Translations under genes and position numbers: made by a program
From: Shewanella sp. HN-41
GTDB lineage: Bacteria; Pseudomonadota; Gammaproteobacteria; Enterobacterales; Shewanellaceae
NCBI RefSeq assembly: GCF_000217915.1
Contig: NZ_AFOZ01000015.1
Location: forward strand, 1-47,431
Length of the DNA: 47,431 nt
Direction of reading: 5' to 3'
Shown here: positions 8,984 to 16,166 of the stretch, one piece after another
How positions within the stretch are numbered: the stretch's first letter is position 1
Layout: each line of letters starts with the position of its first letter
Notes under the pieces: model-generated
What the model saw: the letters and a program-made list of their open reading frames with translations, nothing else
The model's database searches: none
Told to the model about the DNA's origin: nothing

Positions 8984-9338
8984 TTTCCATTCCTTTTTAA
9001 TTAGATTCTGTCGGGACTCTAATCGGAATGTATGCGCTATAGATATTAACTTAGTTATGAGTCGAGTTGCACTCAATTAATCACTTTTAAATGTTTTTTG
9101 TTAATTAAATTAATATAATTTGATGTGAGGCATTATTATGAATTGTTAGATTTTTAATTGTTAATTCTTAAAAACGTTACTCTGATACATGTCGTGTAAC
9201 TTGAACTAATAATGCCAAAATATGGGTAATTGTGACGCAGGTTAAAAATAAAAGACGTAATTTCTTTAGCATAAATTGTCGGGGATCAAAGTGTATGCAT
9301 ATTTTAATTATATTGCTTTGACTAATAAAGGATCAAAT
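8984..9338. promoter_or_regulatory. Divergent promoter region, cytochrome / ydhY operon
   Basis: This 355-base AT-rich gap separates the divergent cytochrome and ferredoxin genes. GTTAATTAAATTAA at 9100-9113 resembles the ArcA recognition pattern, and a further GTTAATT lies near 9160. A perfect GAGT-TGC-ACTC hairpin lies at about 9064-9074. The FNR-like site and -10 candidate near the ydhY start are listed separately. No open frame of credible length is seen here. The factor assignments are pattern matches only. Confidence 0.5.
9276..9314 (+). promoter_or_regulatory. Candidate FNR/EtrA-type site and -10 of the ydhY-like operon
   Basis: TTGTCGGGGATCAA (9276-9289) fits the FNR consensus TTGAT-N4-ATCAA with a perfect right half and 3 of 5 bases in the left half. 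A -10 candidate, TATATT, lies at 9309-9314. Centre-to-centre spacing is about 29 bases, close to a class II activator position near -41. E. coli ydhY is FNR-activated from a site at about that distance. Supporting but not conclusive. Confidence 0.45.
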
Positions 9339-9983
9339 ATGATTACCAGAAGAGGAATGCTTAAAGGTGGTATGGGCGTTGCTGTCGGTACGGTTTATAG
9401 CGGAACATTAATAAGTTTTCTGACCGGTTGTGGCAGTGACAGTAATAGCCAAGAAATAGTAGAAGTCATGCCTGGTGGACTCATGGTGGTGAACCCTACG
9501 GTTTGTGTTAGCTGCAGACGCTGTGAAATTGCCTGTGGTTGGAACCATGAAGGGGATAGCAGTCCGACACTTGCCCGCGTCAAAGTAGAAAAAAATATGA
9601 ACTATGGCCCATATGGTGTGCAATTTGACTATGAAATACAGCGAGGAGAATGTGGTGATAGGACCGTTGTTCCTTCCACTTGTCGCCACTGTGAAGTTTG
9701 TACAGAAGTTTGTCCACAGCAAGCCATTTCGACTAATGAACAAACTGGCGCGAAAGTGATTGATGAAGAACGCTGTGTCGGATGTGGTTATTGTGCAGAT
9801 AAATGTCCTCAGCAAGTTATTAAAGTTGATCGCAGTAAAATGAAAGCCATCAAATGTGATTTATGTGATGGTAAACCTGCCTGCGCGCAAGTGTGTCCTA
9901 CAGGTGCAATTAAATTTTATAACTGGGAAGAGGCTGAAGCTGCATTAGAACAATATGAAAAATATACCAGCTTAGTTTCTTAA
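9339..9983 (+). CDS. ydhY: YdhY-like Tat-exported ferredoxin, four [4Fe-4S] motifs
   Basis: This is a 214-residue electron-transfer protein. The ATG at 9339 follows TAAAGGA at 6 bases and starts MITRRGMLKG, a twin-arginine signal; a longer in-frame start at 9276 would bury that signal and is rejected. The signal's hydrophobic part ends in LTGC, a lipobox, so the mature protein may be membrane-anchored by lipid. Four cysteine clusters follow: CVSCRRCEIAC, C-x-n-CRHCEVCTEVCP, CVGCGYCADKCP and CDLCDGKPACAQVCP, the dicluster-pair layout of NrfC/HybA/YdhY proteins. E. coli YdhY also ends its leader in a Leu-Gly-Cys, from memory. It sits 16 bases upstream of ydhV, so it is almost certainly the electron carrier for that enzyme. 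Confidence 0.88.
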   Translation: MITRRGMLKGGMGVAVGTVYSGTLISFLTGCGSDSNSQEIVEVMPGGLMVVNPTVCVSCRRCEIACGWNHEGDSSPTLARVKVEKNMNYGPYGVQFDYEIQRGECGDRTVVPSTCRHCEVCTEVCPQQAISTNEQTGAKVIDEERCVGCGYCADKCPQQVIKVDRSKMKAIKCDLCDGKPACAQVCPTGAIKFYNWEEAEAALEQYEKYTSLVS

Positions 9984-9999
9984 ATTCAGGAGAAGTAAT

Positions 10000-12123
10000 A
10001 TGAGTGATAACATTGGTGGTTGGGCGGGTAAAGTCCTCAGAGTTAATTTAACAACTAATCATATATGGTATGAGCCAATCAATAAATATTATGACTATAT
10101 TGGGGGCATGGGTATTGGTTATAAAATATTGTGGGATGATCATAAGGATAATATTACCGCAATCGACCCGGATAATATTATTGTCTTTTCTGCAGGGCCA
10201 TTAACGGGGTCTGGTGTTATTTGTACTGGACGAACAACCATTACTTCCCGTAGTCCCGTAATTGAAAAACATCTGATTGCCGATGGTCACTTTGGTGGGC
10301 ATTTTTCCCCCGCAATGAAATTTGCTGGTTTCGATGCGATTGCGATAGAAGGCAAAGCGAACAGCCCTGTGTGGCTGAAAATTGTCGATGATAAGGTCAC
10401 GATAGAACCTGCCGATGCCCTATGGGGTAAGGGCATATTTGATACCCATGCCATGATAGCGCAAATGATGGGGTCCAATGCTCAAGTCGCTGCGATTGGC
10501 CAAGCGGGTGAAAACCTAGTCCCCCTTTCTGTCATCATGACTCAGGGCGGACACTCAGCGGGTGGTCATGGCTCGGTAATGGGCTCAAAAAATTGTAAAG
10601 GGATCGGCATTATCGGCACTGGCGCCGTTAAAATCGCCGCCAATAATGAAAGGATGCGTGCCTTAGATGACCATATTTTAGGGATTATCGGTGCCAACAA
10701 TAATGGTGTTGTGCCTTCGACGCCGCAATCTTGGGCCGAATACTCTGCACCTATTAGTCGTTGGAAAGCAAGACCTGGGCTTAAGTGGGGCGCCGCCGAT
10801 CAAGAAATCGATCTAGGCGAAGTGCCATGGAATGAACGTAATCGTATTGGGTTTCGAACTTCGATGGCAGAAAACTACATTGGTGTTGAATACGCCAATA
10901 AGTGGATGAAGCGCTCCGGCGGCTGTCACTCATGCCCAATTCGTTGCTTCTGTGAACTTAAAGTTCCTGAATTGAAGAGCAAATACGGTCGTAAAACCGA
11001 ACATATATCTAACGTCTGTATGGGATTCCTCGTACCGCAGTATTTAATGGGCACCAAAAAAGATACAGAGGCACATGCGATGGTGGGCGCTTTAGGTGCT
11101 CATATTCTCGATGACTATGGTATTTGGTGTAACTATGGTTCCATTTCTCATTTATTTAAATTCTTAAAAACCAAGGATATGTTTAAGCATTTATTACCTG
11201 AAGATGAATTTAACAGTATTCCTTGGGCGCTTTGGGATAACAAGGATCCCGCCTTCTTACTGGATTTTTATCGCCGAGTGGCGTTTAAAGAAGGTGAAAT
11301 CTCCCATATGGCCGACGGCTTATATGATTTGATCAAACGTTGGGGTTTAGATGGCACTAATCCCAAGTTAGGTAATTGGGATATTCACAAAGAAAGTACC
11401 ACTAAGGTATTCAACAAGAAAACCAATGCCGCCGTTCACCATGCCAGTGAAACCGCGGGCCAAGTGGGTACGTTAATCAACGTAGTCTTTAACCGTGATG
11501 CCCAGTGCCATTCCCACATCAACATAGTCAACAGTGGTTTGCCACACGATATGATAGTGGCGATTGCCGAGAAAAAATGGGGTGAAGGTGCATTCGATAA
11601 GGTGAAATGGTATACCCCAATCAATGTGGCTAAGATCCGTTTTGCAAAATGGTCGCTGGTGAAAAACGTGTTACATGACTCGTTGACACTGTGTAACTGG
11701 ATGTTCCCACTGCTGGCATCACCGGATAAAAATCGCAACTATGAAGGTGATAGTACCATTGAATCGCAGATGTTCAGTTTAGTGACAGGGATTGAAACCA
11801 CAGAAACGGAATTGGACTTTAAAGCGGAAAGAGTACTGCACTTACATCGAGCCTTAACTGTATTGCAAATGAATGAAAGTAATATGCGTGAAGAGCATGA
11901 TGTGCTCAGTGACTGGGTTTATGATTTGAATCCAGATAAAAACTTCGGCCAAGAGGGCACCATCAAGATGGACCGTGCTGATATGCAAACGGCGCTGGAC
12001 ATGTTTTATGAAGCCTTTGGTTGGGATATTCAAACCGGTGCGCCGACTCGGGCCACGCTCGACAAGTTTAGCCTAGGTTTTGTTGCCGATAGATTGGCGG
12101 CGCGGGGCCTGTTACCTAGTTGA
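10000..12123 (+). CDS. ydhV: YdhV-like aldehyde ferredoxin oxidoreductase family protein
   Basis: This is a 707-residue pyranopterin (tungsten or molybdenum) oxidoreductase of the aldehyde ferredoxin oxidoreductase family, closest in motif content to E. coli YdhV (about 700 residues). The N-terminal domain opens GGWAGKVLRVNLTT and has FSAGPLTGSG, HFGGHFSPAMKFAGFDAI and AAIGQAGENLVPLS, the family's cofactor-binding loops. A [4Fe-4S] motif, CHSCPIRC, gives Cys309, Cys312 and Cys316; a fourth ligand is probably Cys565 in LTLCNW. VPSTPQSWAEYS (about 240) is a segment I recall being shared with E. coli YdhV. There is no signal peptide, so it appears cytoplasmic although its ferredoxin partner has a Tat signal. 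The physiological substrate of YdhV is not established. It follows ydhY by 16 bases with AGGAGA before the ATG. Confidence 0.93.
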   Translation: MSDNIGGWAGKVLRVNLTTNHIWYEPINKYYDYIGGMGIGYKILWDDHKDNITAIDPDNIIVFSAGPLTGSGVICTGRTTITSRSPVIEKHLIADGHFGGHFSPAMKFAGFDAIAIEGKANSPVWLKIVDDKVTIEPADALWGKGIFDTHAMIAQMMGSNAQVAAIGQAGENLVPLSVIMTQGGHSAGGHGSVMGSKNCKGIGIIGTGAVKIAANNERMRALDDHILGIIGANNNGVVPSTPQSWAEYSAPISRWKARPGLKWGAADQEIDLGEVPWNERNRIGFRTSMAENYIGVEYANKWMKRSGGCHSCPIRCFCELKVPELKSKYGRKTEHISNVCMGFLVPQYLMGTKKDTEAHAMVGALGAHILDDYGIWCNYGSISHLFKFLKTKDMFKHLLPEDEFNSIPWALWDNKDPAFLLDFYRRVAFKEGEISHMADGLYDLIKRWGLDGTNPKLGNWDIHKESTTKVFNKKTNAAVHHASETAGQVGTLINVVFNRDAQCHSHINIVNSGLPHDMIVAIAEKKWGEGAFDKVKWYTPINVAKIRFAKWSLVKNVLHDSLTLCNWMFPLLASPDKNRNYEGDSTIESQMFSLVTGIETTETELDFKAERVLHLHRALTVLQMNESNMREEHDVLSDWVYDLNPDKNFGQEGTIKMDRADMQTALDMFYEAFGWDIQTGAPTRATLDKFSLGFVADRLAARGLLPS

Positions 12124-12141
12124 ACACGGTAGTTGGACACT

Positions 12142-12663
12142 ATGATTGAACTTGTCGGTTATATCAGGGTATTTAGCCAACATGGACGCTTAGTCACGGC
12201 GGATCAAATCGCCGCCGTGGCAGGGCTCGAGTGGGATAGTGAGCAAACGGTTGACCGTTATATTCGCCTGATCCTCAACGAGGCATATAAGGATGTGCAG
12301 ATGCGTTTGTCGGGGAAAGATCATTACTTTTATTCCGAACAATTCATCGTCGAACGCTACGCTGAACAGTGGCTAGCCCTTAACAGAGGGGAAACTCTAG
12401 AGGTTATTGCTGCTCAGATCCGACGTAACAGTTGCCGTCATACTGCGGTGTTTGAGGAAAGTGTACTGACCTTCGCCCCCTATCATTTTGATGAACTCAA
12501 GCTGGCGACAACCCGAGACCAGTTGCGGCAGCAGCTAGGAACCGAGGATATTTTTTACGCCGTGGACAATCAGGGCCGGGGGTATTATTACTCTACCCAA
12601 GGGCTGAGTCACAGTTATGCTGAAGTTCTGGCTAATTACGACCCCTATGAGTGGTCATACTGA
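12142..12663 (+). CDS. Small partner protein of the ydhYV operon (possibly YdhW-like)
   Basis: This is a 173-residue soluble protein 18 bases after ydhV, so very likely in the same operon. The ATG at 12142 is preferred to a TTG at 12133; the ribosome site is weak in either case. Residues about 5-45 (VFSQHGRLVTADQIAAVAGL) look like a winged-helix or helix-turn-helix segment. A second, more aromatic half ends YAEVLANYDPYEWSY. It has no cysteine clusters, signal or membrane helices. In E. coli the gene after ydhV is ydhW, of unknown function; equivalence is suggested by position only. It could be an enzyme maturation or cofactor-insertion factor, or an operon regulator. Confidence 0.65.
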   Translation: MIELVGYIRVFSQHGRLVTADQIAAVAGLEWDSEQTVDRYIRLILNEAYKDVQMRLSGKDHYFYSEQFIVERYAEQWLALNRGETLEVIAAQIRRNSCRHTAVFEESVLTFAPYHFDELKLATTRDQLRQQLGTEDIFYAVDNQGRGYYYSTQGLSHSYAEVLANYDPYEWSY

Positions 12664-12731
12664 TGTTAATTGGTGTTTCGCACTGAGTTGTGCTTCATTG
12701 AGCGATTTGGGCCTACATCACAACCCTGACT

Positions 12732-12753
12732 AAGCGCCTACGGGCGCTTTTTT
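12732..12753 (+). terminator. Rho-independent terminator after the ydhYVW-like operon
   Basis: Stem AAGCGCC (12732-12738), loop TACG, GGCGCTT (12743-12749), then a T run. It lies 69 bases past the last gene of the operon. Confidence 0.85.
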
Positions 12754-12878
12754 ACTGGAATAAATTTGTAGTATTTGGTTGTTACCTTTGTCGCGGCAAG
12801 GGGAGTAAAGTGGAGTGGTTCATTAGAGCGAGGTTTCCAATTTTCACTCAGACACTGTCCCAATAAAAGGAGTTTACC

Positions 12879-13439
12879 ATGGCAAAAATTTTGATCATCG
12901 CGGGTGATTTTGTTGAAGATTACGAGCTAATGGTGCCGTTTCAGGCGCTGCAAATGGTGGGGCATCACGTCATCGTCGTTTGCCCCGATAAAGTTGCCGG
13001 ACAAACCATTAAAACCGCAATCCATGATTTTGAAGGCGACCAAACCTACAGTGAAAAACCAGGGCATCTCTTTGCTTTAAATGGTGATTTTTCGAAGGTG
13101 AGTGCCAGTGACTTTGATGCTTTGCTCCTTCCTGGGGGGCGAGCACCCGAGTATTTACGTTTAAATCCTTTAGTGCTGAATTTAGTTAAAGCGTTTTCGG
13201 AGCAAGATAAGCCCATGGCGGCCATTTGCCATGGTGCGCAGCTGTTGACCGCGGCGGATGTTGTTGGCGGTAAAAAGGTGTCAGCCTACCCAGCATGTGC
13301 TCCAGAGGTGAGACAAGCAGGCGCTGAATATTGCGAAATTGCCGTAACGCAAGCGATTACCGATGGTAAGCTCGTCACCGCCCCCGCTTGGCCTGCACAT
13401 CCAGCCTGGCTAGCGCAATTTAATCAGTTGCTTGGCTAG
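12879..13439 (+). CDS. DJ-1/PfpI family protein
   Basis: This is a 186-residue protein with the class I glutamine amidotransferase-like fold of DJ-1/PfpI. The nucleophile elbow is [10 protein letters not shown] with Cys117 and His118; [13 protein letters not shown] around residue 86 is the other family signature. Members include intracellular proteases, glyoxalases/deglycases and stress proteins, and the specific activity cannot be told here. AAGGAG precedes the ATG at good spacing. It is monocistronic in appearance, with the RHH gene starting 59 bases later. Confidence 0.9.
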   Translation: MAKILIIAGDFVEDYELMVPFQALQMVGHHVIVVCPDKVAGQTIKTAIHDFEGDQTYSEKPGHLFALNGDFSKVSASDFDALLLPGGRAPEYLRLNPLVLNLVKAFSEQDKPMAAICHGAQLLTAADVVGGKKVSAYPACAPEVRQAGAEYCEIAVTQAITDGKLVTAPAWPAHPAWLAQFNQLLG

Positions 13440-13498
13440 CTTATCAGTTTGATTTTGTGGCATAACAGTTCGGGTAGACACTTAAGGGGAGCAAGAAA

Positions 13499-13804
13499 GT
13501 GTGTGAAATCTATTCCGGCGCCGAACCCGAACTGTTCGAACTTAAAACCCGTTCTATTCGTATCGACGGCGTCGTAACCAGCGTGCGTCTAGAGGCTGTT
13601 TTTTGGCAAATCATAGAAGATATCGCCGACGAAGCGGACCTCAGTGTTGCGGCTTTTTTAACGCGAATCTACCAGGAAGTGTTAGCTCGCCATGGCCGAG
13701 TTGCCAATTTTGCCTCTTTGCTGCGTGTCGCCTGCACAACCTATCTAAATGAAGGCAAACGTTTAGTGTTGAACCCTAAAGTCACCTTCCAGCCAAGGAA
13801 ATGA
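13499..13804 (+). CDS. Ribbon-helix-helix domain protein (RHH_4 type)
   Basis: This is a 101-residue protein starting at GTG 13499 with TAAGGGGA 8-9 bases upstream. Residues about 18-85 (RSIRIDGVVTSVRLEAVFW, then LSVAAFLTRIY) match the RHH_4 family, predicted dimeric DNA-binding proteins with a beta strand that would enter the major groove. The first residues, MCEIYSGAEPELFE, are conserved in Shewanella homologues as I recall. Targets are unknown. It may read through from the DJ-1/PfpI gene. Confidence 0.8.
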   Translation: MCEIYSGAEPELFELKTRSIRIDGVVTSVRLEAVFWQIIEDIADEADLSVAAFLTRIYQEVLARHGRVANFASLLRVACTTYLNEGKRLVLNPKVTFQPRK

Positions 13805-13977
13805 GTCAGCTTTAACAGGCTAACATCTGAGTGTACTTTTGATAATGTGATCAATTTTGCCATTGACCTTGAGTCTGGCAACGGTCTGATTGATTGCAAA
13901 AAGCCATTCGACGTGTTCTTTCGCAAAATTGCGGCCTTGCTAACCTAACATAAGCCACAATCAATCACTCTTATACG

Positions 13978-14613
13978 CTAAATCAGCAACTGGCACAGGG
14001 AAGGTAGCTGATTATTAGGATAAATCCTATAGGCTTTATGGTGTTTAATTAGGCTCGACTTTTTATTACCTTGGCTGAGTAATAAACCGTGGGACAGGGC
14101 GATACGGGTGAGTTGTTGCTCATCGGCCCGAACATATAAATTAATTGGCTTAATGAGTTGGCCATCCTTGATATGTTGTGCCAACTCTTTTGCATCAATC
14201 ACTAGACTAGATTGACCATCGCCGTCGAGTTTGAGCTTAGTGCTAATTTCTGTGTCGGTAAAGACTAACCAATTATCTTTAACTAACGCAGCAATCATAG
14301 TGTTCAATGCCACACCTAAAGCGTGTTCTGATTCTTCAACTGTTTGATATTGAAATACAATTCTCTCTAATAAACGTTTGAGTTCAGCACCCGCACCTTG
14401 GCTGCGGGCTAAACGTATCCATGCCGTTAGGTCATCGGCAACCAGTTTAGAAAAGCGTTTTTCCTTTAGGGATTCGACCATCCAATTACACAGAAAATGA
14501 CTTTCCTGTGCAGGGGTACGTTGTGCTTTTTTGGTTTGTGCCGATGCAGTTAAATCGGCAAGGCCCGCGAGGGCGAGTTCGAGTACAGCTTGGTTATAGG
14601 TTTGAGAACTCAT
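13978..14613 (-). CDS. DUF2913-like protein
   Basis: This is a 211-residue soluble protein, mostly helical in its N-terminal half (SSQTYNQAVLELALAGLADLTA and HFLCNWMVESLKEKRFSKLVADDLTAWIRLARS) with a strand-rich C-terminal half. The pattern resembles DUF2913, a family of Vibrio and Shewanella proteins without known function. It has no signal peptide or catalytic motif that I recognise. It is a single gene on the minus strand facing away from the AT-rich signalling operon. Confidence 0.6.
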   Translation of the reverse strand: MSSQTYNQAVLELALAGLADLTASAQTKKAQRTPAQESHFLCNWMVESLKEKRFSKLVADDLTAWIRLARSQGAGAELKRLLERIVFQYQTVEESEHALGVALNTMIAALVKDNWLVFTDTEISTKLKLDGDGQSSLVIDAKELAQHIKDGQLIKPINLYVRADEQQLTRIALSHGLLLSQGNKKSSLIKHHKAYRIYPNNQLPSLCQLLI

Positions 14614-14703
14614 TATGGCTCCGCCGCGGGTTGAAGTGATGTTATCTATTTGAACATTGACGATATTGATTGCGGCGGGGTTAGTTTAACAAAGCAGACG
14701 TTA

Positions 14704-14731
14704 AATCGATAATGATTCTTGCGAATCGATT
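14704..14731. promoter_or_regulatory. Imperfect inverted repeat, Fur-box-like
   Basis: The element runs from AATCGAT (14704-14710) to ATCGATT (14725-14731), with GATAATGATTC inside, which partly matches the first half of a Fur box. It lies between the DUF2913 gene and the EAL-HDOD gene and could serve either. It has too many mismatches to call firmly. The surrounding 297-base gap (14614-14910) shows no other feature. Confidence 0.25.
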
Positions 14732-14910
14732 AGCCCCGTGACAATTAAGAGCAGTTTTAGTACAGAGCAACTTTATTCTTAAGACCTATATACTCATACT
14801 CGCTCGAAAGTACGGTTGAAAGATAGGGTTCCTAGGACTAGACTAAAAATATTAAAGGACTGCTTCACTCTAACGATAAATTTAAGTGACAATAATGGAA
14901 GAGGTAAACT

Positions 14911-16131
14911 ATGCGCTTTTATATGGCAAGGCAACCTATATTGAATAGGAAAAAACATGTTGTTGCTTATGAGTTGCTTTTTAGAAATAGTCGAGAAAAT
15001 AGTTTTCCACAGGGCGTTGCTGATAAAGTCGCTACAGCGAAACTACTCATAAATAGTTATTTAAATATGGATTTAGAGGAATTAACTGAAGGTAAGCCCG
15101 CACTAGTTAACTTTCCCACTCATTTCTTGAGTAAACATCTATTGTATATGCAGCCATACAAGAATATTGTCGTTGAAATATTGGAGACAGTTAGTCCAAG
15201 TGAGGAAAATTTCTGTATAATTAAAGAGTTATTTAATATTGGATATTATCTGGCTTTGGACGATTTTGTGTATTCTCCCCAATGGGAACGTTTTTTGCCT
15301 TTCTTCAAGCTGATCAAGATTGACATAATTGCGACACCTTTGGGTAGTGTTTCCCATTTAATTCCTATGTTTAAGAGATATAACTTAAAATTGCTTGCGG
15401 AAAAAGTCGAAACATTAGATGAGTTTAAGCTAGCGGAATCCCTAGGTTTTGATTACTTTCAAGGATATTTTTTTTGTAAACCAGAGATAATGGAAGGAAA
15501 GGAGATAGGTGCTACCCAGTATTCTATAATGTCAATTTACAATGAAATAATTAAACCTGAGTTTAGCTTTCATAAGTTGGAAAGGTTTTTTTCACAGGAT
15601 TTAGATCTTACTTATAAGCTACTGAAGTTTGTCAATTCAAGCCAGTTTAAACATGCAAAAGAATTTACATCAATAAAACAGACAATGGTTTTTTTGGGAG
15701 AAAATAAACTTCGTAAATTTGTTAGTCTTATTATTTTGGCTGAACTCAACCCAAATAAGCCGGCAGTATTGATTCATAACACTATGATAAGAGCAAGGTT
15801 ATGTGAAGAGTTAGTGTCCTTAATGGGTTACCCATCCTTGATTGAGTCGGCTTTTCTCACAGGATTGTTATCTACTTTGGATGCTATTTTAGATAAACCT
15901 ATGGCAAGAGCACTAGAACAACTTCCTCTTGATCGGCAAATAAAATGTGCTCTACTTAAAAATGAAGGATACTTAGCACATTGCTTACAGCTTGCACTGG
16001 CTTATATGGAGGGAGATTGGGGGTCTGTCGATTATTTCACTGACACCTATAAAATTGATCCCGATAGACTGATTTCAAGGTGTGACAGGGTTTACAGTTG
16101 GTTGAGACAGTATCAAAGCTCTGTTCAATAG
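14911..16131 (+). CDS. EAL-HDOD (YuxH-type) signalling protein
   Basis: This 406-residue protein combines an N-terminal EAL domain (about 1-205) with a C-terminal HDOD domain (about 205-400). The EAL signature is YELLFR. The other positions that bind c-di-GMP and metal can be traced: Asn in LVNFPTHFL, Glu in VEILETV, the Asp pair in LDDFVYS, Lys in LIKID, Glu in LAEKVET and Gln in QGYFFCKP. The glycine-rich loop after the Asp pair is lost, and most YuxH-type proteins are thought inactive, so it may bind rather than cleave c-di-GMP. AGAGGT lies before the ATG. It is the first gene of an AT-rich three-gene operon, 35 bases ahead of the hybrid kinase. Confidence 0.88.
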   Translation: MRFYMARQPILNRKKHVVAYELLFRNSRENSFPQGVADKVATAKLLINSYLNMDLEELTEGKPALVNFPTHFLSKHLLYMQPYKNIVVEILETVSPSEENFCIIKELFNIGYYLALDDFVYSPQWERFLPFFKLIKIDIIATPLGSVSHLIPMFKRYNLKLLAEKVETLDEFKLAESLGFDYFQGYFFCKPEIMEGKEIGATQYSIMSIYNEIIKPEFSFHKLERFFSQDLDLTYKLLKFVNSSQFKHAKEFTSIKQTMVFLGENKLRKFVSLIILAELNPNKPAVLIHNTMIRARLCEELVSLMGYPSLIESAFLTGLLSTLDAILDKPMARALEQLPLDRQIKCALLKNEGYLAHCLQLALAYMEGDWGSVDYFTDTYKIDPDRLISRCDRVYSWLRQYQSSVQ

Positions 16132-16166
16132 TGGTAAAAGTAAACTAACCATAAGGATATTGGTGT

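Noticed and set aside
14704..14731. Fur box controlling the signalling operon
   Set aside because: The half-sites match the Fur consensus only partly; kept as a low-confidence inverted repeat, not as a Fur site.
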